The notes under the pieces: model-generated | Seen by the model: only the letters and a program-made list of their open reading frames with translations | The model's database searches: none | What the model was told of the DNA's origin: nothing | NCBI GenBank assembly: GCA_049889535.1 | Contig: JBMHDF010000006.1 | Location: 1-64,000 of the forward strand | Source: JAYQKL01 sp049889535 | Lineage (GTDB): Bacteria > Pseudomonadota > Alphaproteobacteria > RS24 | Length of the DNA: 64,000 bases | Reading direction: 5' to 3' | In this document: positions 26,132 through 34,798 of the stretch, one piece after another | Numbering within the stretch: position 1 is the first letter of the stretch | How the letters are laid out: each line of letters opens with the position of its first letter | Translations under genes and position numbers: made by a program

Positions 26132-27907
26132 TTAACGCATTTCCTCTTCTGGTTTTACACCAAGAATATCAAGCCCCGACTCAATAGCAAGTGCCACGGC
26201 TCGAATCATGGCGAGCCTGTCTAGTGTAGCATTTTTATCGGCTTGGATAAATTTTAAGCCTTCTTCTTCTTTACCTAAATTCCATAAACTATGAAAATCT
26301 GATGCTAACTCATTGAGATAGATGGCTATTCTGTGTGGCTCATGGAATTGAGCGGCACTTTCAAGAATACGCGGCAAAGTTGATAATTGGCGCATAAGTC
26401 GCAATTCTGCAGGATGCGTCAATGAACCCAAATCCGTATTTTGTAATGCTTCATGTGTCATCGCCTCAGCAGTAAGGTCTGTATTGTCTAAAGCATTACG
26501 AAAGACAGAATGTATCCGCGCATAAGCATATTGCACATAAAAAACTGGATTCTCTCGGGTTTTTTCTTTCACCGCGACAAAATCGAAATCCAGGGGCGCA
26601 TCATTTTTACGGGTCAACATCATAAATCGGACAACATCTTTGCCGACTTCGTCGACTACCTCACGCAAAGTAACAAAACTGCCAGAGCGCTTAGACATTT
26701 TAACTGGCTCGCCAGCGCGCATAAGCTTGACCATTTGGCACACTTTCACATCCAAACTTGCCTTGCGTTCAGTCACCGCCGCTAAGGCAGATTGCATACG
26801 CTTGATATAACCAGCATGGTCAGCGCCCCAAACATCAATTTGTTCATAAAACCCACGCTGAAACTTGTCGTTATGGTAGGCAATATCAGGCGTAAAATAA
26901 GTCCATGACCCATCGGATTTTTTTAAGGCACGGTCGCTATCATCGCCAAAATCAGTCGATTTAAATAAGGTTTGCGGTTGCGCTTCCCAATCAGGTGGCG
27001 GCGCTTTACCTTTGGGCGGGTCTAAAACCCCCTCATAAATAAGCCCCATCGCGTCCAATTTCTCTACAATAGCATCCACAGCACCGCTATTATGCAAGGA
27101 TTGCTCTGACACAAAAATATCATGGCGTACACCCAATGCCGCCAAATCATCTTTAATCATCTCCATAATGAGCGGTAGCGCGATTTCTTTGGCCTTTTTT
27201 ATTTGGCTTTTTTCATCTTCAGCAAAAAGCCCTTCCCCATGCGCATCAAGCAAGGCTTGCCCAACAGGAATAAGATAATCTCCCGGATAAAGCCCTTCTG
27301 GAATATCGCCTATGGTTTCACCATGCGCCTCCCGCGCACGCAATAAAACGGATTTTGCTAAGGTATCAACCTGCGACCCAGCATCATTAATATAATACTC
27401 ACGCGTAACAGCAAAACCAGCGCGCTCCAATAAATGCGCAAGTGCATCGCCTACCACCGCCCCGCGCGCATGCCCGACATGCATGGGCCCTGTTGGGTTT
27501 GCCGATACAAATTCAACATTTATAGGGGTTGGATTGCCATTCTCATCATGCCCAATCTGGCTATCACCATAACGCACCCCTTGTGCCAGCACAGAGTGAA
27601 TTTGATTTTGCCACACTGATTTGGCCAAAACAAAATTGATAAACCCAGGCCCTGCAATGGTTGCTGTATCAATGCTTGGGTCTTGGTCTAATAGCTCAAT
27701 CAATAAAGCCGCCAAATCGTGTGGTTTCATGCCGGCATTTTTAGCCAGCACCATTGCTGCATTGGTTGACATATCACCATGCGTCGCATCGCGCGGGGGT
27801 TCAACATTGACCCGCGATACATCAAGCTCTGCAGGAAGCTGTTTGTCCGCTTGTAAGCGTTCAATCAATTCAAGGATTTTTTGGTGATAAGCAGCAAAAA
27901 TATTCAT
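26132..27907 (-). CDS. argS: Arginine--tRNA ligase
   Basis: Class I synthetase of 591 residues with the signature NPTGPMHVGHARGAVVGDAL (HVGH as the HIGH motif) and KMSKRSGSFVTL as the KMSKS loop, plus the N-terminal Add-1 domain (about 1-110) and the anticodon-binding DALR domain at the end (YVQYAYARIHSVFRNA). No spacer separates it from the SPOR gene. Confidence 0.98.
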   Translation of the reverse strand: MNIFAAYHQKILELIERLQADKQLPAELDVSRVNVEPPRDATHGDMSTNAAMVLAKNAGMKPHDLAALLIELLDQDPSIDTATIAGPGFINFVLAKSVWQNQIHSVLAQGVRYGDSQIGHDENGNPTPINVEFVSANPTGPMHVGHARGAVVGDALAHLLERAGFAVTREYYINDAGSQVDTLAKSVLLRAREAHGETIGDIPEGLYPGDYLIPVGQALLDAHGEGLFAEDEKSQIKKAKEIALPLIMEMIKDDLAALGVRHDIFVSEQSLHNSGAVDAIVEKLDAMGLIYEGVLDPPKGKAPPPDWEAQPQTLFKSTDFGDDSDRALKKSDGSWTYFTPDIAYHNDKFQRGFYEQIDVWGADHAGYIKRMQSALAAVTERKASLDVKVCQMVKLMRAGEPVKMSKRSGSFVTLREVVDEVGKDVVRFMMLTRKNDAPLDFDFVAVKEKTRENPVFYVQYAYARIHSVFRNALDNTDLTAEAMTHEALQNTDLGSLTHPAELRLMRQLSTLPRILESAAQFHEPHRIAIYLNELASDFHSLWNLGKEEEGLKFIQADKNATLDRLAMIRAVALAIESGLDILGVKPEEEMR

Positions 27908-27915
27908 AAAAAAGC

Positions 27916-29088
27916 CTAATCAGCATCTGGTGAGAGCGAGACAACACGCTGGTGTTCTTCCATCGCATAGCGGTCCGTCATGCCAGCAATATAGTCACAA
28001 ATAACCCGTGCAGTCTTATCGCTTTGCGGGGTATCGCACAAGACCTGCCATTCCTCAGGTAGTAAATTTATTTGCGTATAAAAAGCATCAAATAAGTTAC
28101 TCACAATACGACGGGCTTTGCTCATGGCGCGGTTCACTTCAAAGTGTTTATACATGCGCTCAGATAAAAAAGCTTTAATCTTTTTTTGATCAGCTAACAT
28201 TTGGTCTGAAAAAGAAACCAATGGCAAGTTCATCGCTCGTACATCTGCTGCAGATTTGGGATTATGCTCTTTTAGTCGTGATTTGGTTTCGATTATCAAA
28301 TCACCAACCATTTTGCCGATTAAACGACGAATGGCCTCATGGCGCCAACGCCGCGCTTCAATCTTTCCAAAATCATCGCGCACAGATTTGAAACTATCAC
28401 CGACCAACGGCAGCTCCATCACATCCTCAAAGCTAAATAAACCGGCGCGCAACCCATCATCAATATCATGATTATTATATGCAATATCATCAGCCAAGGC
28501 CGCAATTTGTGCTTCTGGCCCAGCATAACTATGCAACTCTAAATCCATATCAGCCGCAAATTCCTGAATAGCAAATGGTAAATCCGTTAGAGCTGTATGT
28601 TGGTTGAGTAAAGGCCCATTATGTTTGACCAGGCCTTCAAGTGTTTCCCATGTTAGGTTAAGCCCATCAAATGCTGCATAACGTTGCTCAAGCAATGTCA
28701 CAATACGCAGGCTTTGCGCATTATGGTCAAAACCACCATGATGATGCATGCAGGTATTTAGCGCCTCTTCGCCAGAATGCCCAAAAGGCGTGTGGCCTAA
28801 ATCATGGCAAAGCGCGAGGGTTTCTGCGAGCTCTTCATTAAGCTGTAATTCGCGCGACATAGAGCGCGCGATTTGCGCGACTTCCAAAGAATGCGTCAGG
28901 CGCGTGCGATAATAATCCCCAACATGGGCGACAAAAACCTGCGTCTTGTGGATGAGCCTGCGAAACGCGCCAGCGTGTAAAACTCTGTCTCTATCTCTTT
29001 GATAGATGGAACGGGTTTCACTCTCCGCCTCTTTATGCAAACGGCCACGCGTGTTTTCAGCTTTTGTCGCAAAGTCTGCGTATATCAT
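27916..29088 (-). CDS. dgt: Deoxyguanosinetriphosphate triphosphohydrolase-like protein
   Basis: HD-domain dNTPase of about 390 residues. Metal ligands: RLTHSLEVAQIARS, LALCHDLGHTPFGHSGEEAL and IAALADDIAYNNHDIDDGL. The N-terminal RSIYQRDRDRVLHAGAFRRLIHKTQVF motif is typical of the dgt class adjacent to argS in alphaproteobacteria. I use the ATG at 29088 (MIYADFATKAE); a GTG at 29100 is possible. Only about 14 bases separate it from the accessory nitronate monooxygenase gene upstream. Confidence 0.94.
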   Translation of the reverse strand: MIYADFATKAENTRGRLHKEAESETRSIYQRDRDRVLHAGAFRRLIHKTQVFVAHVGDYYRTRLTHSLEVAQIARSMSRELQLNEELAETLALCHDLGHTPFGHSGEEALNTCMHHHGGFDHNAQSLRIVTLLEQRYAAFDGLNLTWETLEGLVKHNGPLLNQHTALTDLPFAIQEFAADMDLELHSYAGPEAQIAALADDIAYNNHDIDDGLRAGLFSFEDVMELPLVGDSFKSVRDDFGKIEARRWRHEAIRRLIGKMVGDLIIETKSRLKEHNPKSAADVRAMNLPLVSFSDQMLADQKKIKAFLSERMYKHFEVNRAMSKARRIVSNLFDAFYTQINLLPEEWQVLCDTPQSDKTARVICDYIAGMTDRYAMEEHQRVVSLSPDAD

Positions 29089-29102
29089 TTTATCTCGCAC
29101 TA

Positions 29103-30239
29103 TCAGCCATTCAGGCTTGCTGCCAAAGTTTCATATGCAGTGATATAATCTTGTTTGAACTGTTGCACAACCTGTCCGGCAGATAACGACTCGGTCATTA
29201 AACCAACGCCTTGCCCTACCCAATATGTAGCCAATTCTTTGGCCCCCTCATGATTGCTTTGCGATAATTTATCAACTCTCGCTAAGGCTGGCTCCGTTAT
29301 CATGCCTTGCAAAGGCATTTGTAAGGCCTCTGGCGCATTTTCATTTTCCCATGCATCCGTCCAAGCTGTGCGCAATTGGCGTGATGGTTTGCCTGTACGC
29401 GAGCGCGCGCGCACAGTGTCACGCGAGCTGGCTTTGAGCATTTTCTCCTTAACGATAGGATTGGTTTCAGCCTCAATTGTCGTTAACCATACTGACCCAC
29501 ACCATGCCCCCGCAGCACCCATACTCATTGCCGCCGCCATTTGTGTGCCAGTCGTAATGCCTCCTGCCGCCAATACTGGTGTTGTGTCGCCAATTTCTTT
29601 TAAAGCGCGGCAAATTTCAGGAATAAGAACCATTGTCGAAACATCACCACAATGTCCACCAGCCTCACCACCTGCTGCAATCAACACATCAACTCCTGAC
29701 GCGATTTGAGCAACAGCATGCTCTTTTGCGCCAACCAAAGCACCCACCGCCACATTATGTTGTTTGGCCATATCTTTCATAATTTGCGGTGGCACGCCAA
29801 GCGCGTTTACAATCAACTTAATAGGATGCTTGAAGGCTACTTCTAATGCATCGCGCGCGCCTTCTTCTTGCAGGTTTTCAACAAATGTCATATTGCCCAA
29901 TTCTGGCTTGCCATCTGTTGGAATATCATGTTGCCCTAAAATTTCTTGAATAAAGTGATGATGCGCATCAGGAATGGCTGCGGCCAATGCGTTTTGATCA
30001 ACTGCCTCACCTTTCCCAATAAATTTATTAGGCACAATCAGGTCAACACCATAGGGTTTGCCATCAATATGCGCATCAATCCACGCCAATTCTTCAGCTA
30101 ATTGTTCAGGAGTCATATTCACTGCGCCCAGCACGCCCATGCCCCCTGCTTTTGACACCGCAACCACAACATCACGACAATGCGTAAACGCAACAAGCGG
30201 AAACTCAATATTGAACATTTCGCATATGACGGATTTCAT
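29103..30239 (-). CDS. Nitronate monooxygenase-family FMN protein
   Basis: A 378-residue TIM-barrel flavoprotein of the NMO/2-nitropropane dioxygenase group: FNIEFPLVAFT, GGMGVLGAVNMTPEQL, DVLIAAGGEAGGHCGDVSTMVLIPEI, PVLAAGGITTGTQMAAAMSMGAAGAWCGSVWL in pieces. Many members in catabolic clusters are not nitronate oxidases but act on CoA thioesters; IpdC, at 54227 in this window, is one. It ends an operon of five accessory genes and leads directly into dgt. Substrate unknown. Confidence 0.8.
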   Translation of the reverse strand: MKSVICEMFNIEFPLVAFTHCRDVVVAVSKAGGMGVLGAVNMTPEQLAEELAWIDAHIDGKPYGVDLIVPNKFIGKGEAVDQNALAAAIPDAHHHFIQEILGQHDIPTDGKPELGNMTFVENLQEEGARDALEVAFKHPIKLIVNALGVPPQIMKDMAKQHNVAVGALVGAKEHAVAQIASGVDVLIAAGGEAGGHCGDVSTMVLIPEICRALKEIGDTTPVLAAGGITTGTQMAAAMSMGAAGAWCGSVWLTTIEAETNPIVKEKMLKASSRDTVRARSRTGKPSRQLRTAWTDAWENENAPEALQMPLQGMITEPALARVDKLSQSNHEGAKELATYWVGQGVGLMTESLSAGQVVQQFKQDYITAYETLAASLNG

Positions 30240-30249
30240 AAGTTTCTCC

Positions 30250-30741
30250 TTATTTTTGTTCGGCGTAAAAACGCTCTGCCCGCTCCTTTAAAGCAATCGC
30301 TGTATCATCAAAAGCCAGCTTCACCCAAGGCCCCGCAAATCGCATGACATGGATTCCGTTATCACCCAAAAACGCATCTGTGGAATAATACACACATTTC
30401 TCATCGCTAATTTTCTCAATGATTTGGTCGCGACGCGCCGGATAAGGCCAAGCATCATCATAGGGCAGTTCCCAAGACAGCATTTTTTCAGGCTCAAAAG
30501 CGCAAACAAATTCACAATTGTCAAAAACTTCACCCGGCACAACATAACTTTTGAGTTTCATATGAACCGGTGCGCCCATTTCAAGTGTGGACTCAGCCGC
30601 AATACAAAACGGGTTCCATTCACCATATTTCGGCATATCCACTAAAATATCCCACACAATTGATGCTGGTGCGTAGATTTCAACTTTTTCAGAAACCACA
30701 ATTGCATCTGGATCTAGTTTTGTTTTTGCATCATCACTCAT
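30250..30741 (-). CDS. SRPBCC-fold (START/Bet v1-like) ligand-binding protein
   Basis: A 163-residue protein with the SRPBCC pattern: EKVEIYAPASIVWDILVDMPKYGEWNPF in pieces, then MKLKSYVVPGE, and a C-terminal long helix (VKLAFDDTAIALKERAE). The fold has a deep hydrophobic pocket for lipids, sterols or polyketides. The ATG at 30741 has an AGAGGGGG binding site and follows the SnoaL gene stop by two bases. Function unknown; steroid or lipid binding would suit the neighbourhood but is only inference. Confidence 0.75.
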   Translation of the reverse strand: MSDDAKTKLDPDAIVVSEKVEIYAPASIVWDILVDMPKYGEWNPFCIAAESTLEMGAPVHMKLKSYVVPGEVFDNCEFVCAFEPEKMLSWELPYDDAWPYPARRDQIIEKISDEKCVYYSTDAFLGDNGIHVMRFAGPWVKLAFDDTAIALKERAERFYAEQK

Positions 30742-30743
30742 AT

Positions 30744-31214
30744 TTATTCCCCCTCTATCCAATTGGCTTTAACCCCAGTTTCATCAAGGCACCCATCAAT
30801 CACAGCTCTTGGCTTTGATTCACTGTAACAAATCTTCCAGCCATTTTCTGTTCGCCGATAACGGTCCTCATAAAAACTTGCCAATAGTCTGAAATTTTTT
30901 GTTGTTGGGTCATAGCTTGCATAGCTTAAGTTCCATTCGGCTGAAGCCATATCACCATCAATTTTTATCTCGCCATTATGCGCCTGATGCACATCAATAA
31001 TCGGTGTTTGCACTGCCATTTGAGTAAACACATTAATCAACCCATCAAGGCCGAATTTCCCAATTGGCGGATAAACCAGCTCCGCATCTTCGGTAAAACA
31101 GGCACGTATTGCCTCAACATCTTTTTGGTCACAAGCGTTTAAATAAACAGCTTTCAACTTGCGAATAGCGTTTTCATCTTCTAACAGCTGAAGGCGTTGT
31201 TCTAAATTACTCAT
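30744..31214 (-). CDS. SnoaL/NTF2-like protein
   Basis: A 156-residue cone-fold protein of the SnoaL_4 type: LEQRLQLLEDENAIRKLKAVYLNACDQKDVEAIRACF, VHQAHNGEIKID, a RLLASFYEDRYRRTENGWKI strand pair. The Tyr in KAVYLNACD occupies the place of the active-site Tyr in BaiE-type bile acid dehydratases, which have the same start pattern. The superfamily includes ketosteroid isomerase, dehydratases and cyclases. It overlaps the DUF1214 gene by eight bases. Enzymatic role likely but unproven. Confidence 0.75.
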   Translation of the reverse strand: MSNLEQRLQLLEDENAIRKLKAVYLNACDQKDVEAIRACFTEDAELVYPPIGKFGLDGLINVFTQMAVQTPIIDVHQAHNGEIKIDGDMASAEWNLSYASYDPTTKNFRLLASFYEDRYRRTENGWKICYSESKPRAVIDGCLDETGVKANWIEGE

Positions 31215-32289
31215 TGATTTTCACCACTCGCGTTTGCGGCACAGGGTGTTCATCTGCGCCTGTCCATCTAAAAAGCATTGTGCCACGATGATGACCGCAA
31301 GTTTTAAGCCAATTGCCATAACCGGGATTAGTTTCGGAAACCACAATGGTTACAGTGCCATCCTCATTATAATCACACAGCGCATTATTTGTGTGTATCG
31401 GGTGATACCGATATTCCAAAGATTCCATCCAAATATTATTTAATTGGAAATTCCACCCCTCACACTTAGCTATATTTGTAGTGATTTCAAGCGCCTCATC
31501 CTCTTTCAATTCCCACCACCCATGCAAATAGTGAATCATTGGATCACCACCTGCACGGAAAAACATGCTCTGGTCGACAGTGTCGAGTGTGTTGAAATGC
31601 CCTGCTTTAAAAGTTTCTGCCCAATGAATAAACAAAGCTGCCGTGCCGCCAATAAAGTTACAAGTTTGTTGTAATGCGCCAGAAACCTCATCAAGCGTAA
31701 TAGCGCTATTATGTTCAGAGGGGTTAATGGCTTCAATCGCAACTTCAGCTGGCTCTTCTTGACCTTTCACAAAAAATGTCTGGCGCACCAGTACCATGCT
31801 TGAATCATCTTCAAGCGGCAACCAGTTCTTTACATTGTCTGGTTTTTCTCGACTGACAATAATTTCAAAACCACCATCAGAATCAAGCTCCATTTGTCGA
31901 ACATCCAACTCACCTGTTGACGCCATTGTGCCATCAACAGCATAGCGATTGGCCTTTGTGGCAAAACTTAAAATTGGAACTGACCCGCGCCGCCCATAAA
32001 TGCGATATTGCCGGTCACCAGTAATGGTCGCGTTTAAATAATAATTATCCGGATTATCTGCTCCTATTTTTGCAGTTTCATGAGAGGCCGCATAAAATTC
32101 AGGATAATCTGGATTATTGCTTTCTAAAAACATCTCAAGGCTAATGCGCATGAGACGCGTAAGATAGCGCATGCCTTCGGCTTGCTCGCGCGGACTGGCC
32201 TCATAAGTTAAAACCTGTTCGCCAATGTGCGATAGGTTTTGGCAGAAATCTTGCCACCTTTTTAATGCATCACTTGTATCAGTCATCAT
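31207..32289 (-). CDS. DUF1214-like protein
   Basis: A 360-residue soluble protein with no signal peptide. The sequence has ASHETAKIGADNPDNYYLNATI, YRIYGRRGSVPILSF, and a C-terminal TVTIVVSETNPGYGNWLKTCGHHRGTMLFRWTG in pieces that matches the DUF1214 C-terminal motif (xNWLPxxxGxFxxxLR). Proteins of this group occur in aromatic, lipid and steroid catabolic clusters but have no settled activity. It lies between two small-ligand proteins and an SDR in one operon. Confidence 0.65.
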   Translation of the reverse strand: MMTDTSDALKRWQDFCQNLSHIGEQVLTYEASPREQAEGMRYLTRLMRISLEMFLESNNPDYPEFYAASHETAKIGADNPDNYYLNATITGDRQYRIYGRRGSVPILSFATKANRYAVDGTMASTGELDVRQMELDSDGGFEIIVSREKPDNVKNWLPLEDDSSMVLVRQTFFVKGQEEPAEVAIEAINPSEHNSAITLDEVSGALQQTCNFIGGTAALFIHWAETFKAGHFNTLDTVDQSMFFRAGGDPMIHYLHGWWELKEDEALEITTNIAKCEGWNFQLNNIWMESLEYRYHPIHTNNALCDYNEDGTVTIVVSETNPGYGNWLKTCGHHRGTMLFRWTGADEHPVPQTRVVKINE

Positions 32290-32303
32290 AAAGTCTTTTC
32301 GCT

Positions 32304-33083
32304 TTAAGGCGCCATATATTGGCCACCATTCACATCCAGCGACCCACCATTAACGACTTTTGAATAATCCGAAACAAAGAACAAAACAGCGCGCGCGCAA
32401 TCATCCTCGGGCGGGATAATGTTTAATGGAATTCTATCTGTGATTTCTTTTTCAACCTCGGCGCGGTCACGACCAGCTGCAACTTGCCCATCAATATAAC
32501 CATAAACAGGGGCGCCACCGATCCAGCCCATGCGCGTGACATTGACGCGAATACCATGCTGAGCAAAATCCTTTGCCATATGGCGGGTTAAGACATTTAA
32601 GCCACCTTTGGCGGCCGCATAGGCCACCTCACCAGGAAAAGGATTCACAGTAGCCATAGTTGACACATTGACTATCGCCCCGCCGCCCTGCTCTTTCATA
32701 GCGGGCAGAACCGCTTGCGACATGCGTAAAGCACCCAAACAGTTTACATCATAAACATCTGCCCATTGGTCTAGGCCAGCCACATCCGCCGTGGCCCACT
32801 CACCATGTGAATAAGCGCTGTTGACGAGCCCATCAATGCGTCCATAGGCATCAAGAACAGTTTGAGCAAAACCCTGACAGTCAGCTTCGCTTTTAACATC
32901 TGTTTGATGAACCACGCAGTCACCACCCTCGGCACGGATAGTTTCGGCAACCTCGTTTAGATAATCAATATTGCGCGCACCAAGCCCAACTTTGGCGCCT
33001 TCTTGAGCAGCAATACGCGCCATTGATTGCCCCATGCCAACGCCAACACCACTGATTAAAACAACTTTATCTTTAAGTAACAT
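32304..33083 (-). CDS. Short-chain dehydrogenase/reductase
   Basis: Classical SDR of 259 residues. The cofactor loop is ISGVGVGMGQSMA, NNAG is altered to NSAYS, and the active site has STMATVNPFPGEVAYAAAKGG with YxxxK intact. It ends with GGSLDVNGGQYM. Arg at the end of the second strand (GARN) points to NADP(H). First gene of a minus-strand operon running to the nitronate monooxygenase gene; divergent from the sulfotransferase gene. Confidence 0.85.
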   Translation of the reverse strand: MLLKDKVVLISGVGVGMGQSMARIAAQEGAKVGLGARNIDYLNEVAETIRAEGGDCVVHQTDVKSEADCQGFAQTVLDAYGRIDGLVNSAYSHGEWATADVAGLDQWADVYDVNCLGALRMSQAVLPAMKEQGGGAIVNVSTMATVNPFPGEVAYAAAKGGLNVLTRHMAKDFAQHGIRVNVTRMGWIGGAPVYGYIDGQVAAGRDRAEVEKEITDRIPLNIIPPEDDCARAVLFFVSDYSKVVNGGSLDVNGGQYMAP

Positions 33084-33195
33084 GTTCCCCCCAATTTTTT
33101 AGTGAACTTTCTCAAAATTGTTAATAAGCTACATTTACTTTTGCATAACTCAAATCGCTGGGCAATCAGTGAATGAAAAAACCAGGTATATTATT

Positions 33196-34353
33196 ATGAG
33201 CCATGAATTTCCAAATCTTGACGACCTTATTCAAACTGCCCGTGAACGCACAGGGTTATCTGACTTTGCTGAGGAGTGGTTTTTTGAAAATATTCGCGTT
33301 CTGCTTAAAAGCTTGGAAAAAGATGCATGCTTGAGCGAGGCTGGTTTTGCTGGTGCTTGCGAAATGATTATTGGCGGCTTATGCAATCGGCTCAATCATG
33401 TCCAACTTATTAAAGATAATCCAGAAATAAAAGACGAGGAAATCAATGTCGCGGCGATTGTTGTTGGTTTACCTAGAACAGGCAGCACGCTTTTGCATCG
33501 TATGCTCGCCAATGCCAATGGTATGACAGCGGTCAAATGGTATGAAGCCCAAAACTATACGCTACTGGCTGGCGAAGATCGCCACGACCCCACCCCGCGT
33601 CGTGAAGCTGGGCAAATGATTATGGATTATATGTTGACGCAAATTCCAGAAATCATGTCGATACACCCGCTCAGTCTGGACCAACCTGATGAAGAAGTCA
33701 TTATTATGGGGCAGTTATTCTCAAGCTCCATGATTGAGTCAACCTATTATGTGCCTGATTATGCGCATTGGCTGATGCAGCAAGATAAAAAGAAGCCCTA
33801 TGAAGACTTGTATGAAATTTTACAATCTTTGCAATGGCAAGACGCTTCGCGCAAAAATAAAAGCTGGGTGCTTAAAACACCAGGCCATTTAATGGCGCTG
33901 GCTGAGGTGATGGAGGTATATCCAAATGCCAAAATCGTTATGACGCATCGTGACCCTGTGAACACTGTGCCATCTTATTGCAGCATGGAAGCTACGCTAT
34001 ATCGTATGAATTCTAACGACATTACCCCTGAAATGATTGGTGCTTTTTGGAAAGACCGTCTACTTGAATGGACAAATAATTTTATGGCGGTGCGTGAGCA
34101 ATCTGATCCAAGCCGTTTTATTGATGTGCGATACCAGAACCTTCTTGAAAACCCGATTGATGAGGCTGACCGCGTTTTAACTGCTAGTGGTCTTGAAGTA
34201 ACGGATGCCATTCGCGACGGCATGGCAGAATGGATTGAGGGCAATAAGCGAGAACATCGCGCGCCACACAAATATGATATTAAGGATTTTGGTCTCACAA
34301 GCTCTGAGATTGAGCGTTTGTTTGCCAATTATCGAGAGGCATTTATCATTTAA
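33196..34353 (+). CDS. Sulfotransferase-family protein
   Basis: A 385-residue PAPS-dependent sulfotransferase-like protein. The 5'-phosphosulfate loop is VVGLPRTGSTLLHRML near residue 95 and the 3'-phosphate region is KIVMTHRDPVNTVPSYCS near 250. A C-terminal RFIDVRYQNLLENPI strand is typical of the Sulfotransfer_3 group found in mycobacteria and marine proteobacteria. The ATG at 33196 matches the family start; upstream codons have no binding site. The only plus-strand gene between 12.9 and 38.7 kb; its end overlaps the convergent thioesterase gene by eight bases. The acceptor is unknown; a hydroxysteroid or lipid is possible. Confidence 0.8.
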   Translation: MSHEFPNLDDLIQTARERTGLSDFAEEWFFENIRVLLKSLEKDACLSEAGFAGACEMIIGGLCNRLNHVQLIKDNPEIKDEEINVAAIVVGLPRTGSTLLHRMLANANGMTAVKWYEAQNYTLLAGEDRHDPTPRREAGQMIMDYMLTQIPEIMSIHPLSLDQPDEEVIIMGQLFSSSMIESTYYVPDYAHWLMQQDKKKPYEDLYEILQSLQWQDASRKNKSWVLKTPGHLMALAEVMEVYPNAKIVMTHRDPVNTVPSYCSMEATLYRMNSNDITPEMIGAFWKDRLLEWTNNFMAVREQSDPSRFIDVRYQNLLENPIDEADRVLTASGLEVTDAIRDGMAEWIEGNKREHRAPHKYDIKDFGLTSSEIERLFANYREAFII

Positions 34354-34789
34354 GCGCCGCCAGTTCTGTTTTAAACAAATCGCTCAAGGCAACAGGGCGC
34401 CTCGTTTGCGTGTCCACATAGACATGAACAAATTTCCCTTGCGCAATTGCAGTGTCGACGTCTGACGCAAACACACCAATTTCATAATGAACACTCGACT
34501 TGCCAATATTTTGTACCCGCAGACCAACATCAATCATGTGCGGATATGAAATAGGCGCAAAATAATGGCATCCCGTTTCAACAACCAATCCAACTGGTTT
34601 TGAAAGGTCTTGCTGCTGAATGTCAATGAGACTTCTTTCAATTAAAAAGTCATTCACAATTTTATCGAAAAACGCATAGTAAACTGCATTATTCACATGC
34701 CCATAAATATCATTATCCTGCCATCTGGTTTGCAATGACTGGAAATGTTTATAATCTTGTCGATGATGGGGCGTTGGTCTTTCACTCAT
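34346..34789 (-). CDS. Acyl-CoA thioesterase, 4-hydroxybenzoyl-CoA thioesterase (hotdog) family
   Basis: A 147-residue hotdog-fold protein with the 4HBT signature TRWQDNDIYGHVNNAVYYAFFD, where the Asp serves as catalytic residue, and a VHYEIGVF strand. It probably hydrolyses an acyl-CoA; substrate unknown. It follows the Fe-alcohol dehydrogenase gene by ten bases on the same strand. Confidence 0.85.
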   Translation of the reverse strand: MSERPTPHHRQDYKHFQSLQTRWQDNDIYGHVNNAVYYAFFDKIVNDFLIERSLIDIQQQDLSKPVGLVVETGCHYFAPISYPHMIDVGLRVQNIGKSSVHYEIGVFASDVDTAIAQGKFVHVYVDTQTRRPVALSDLFKTELAALK

Positions 34790-34798
34790 AAATTTTTC

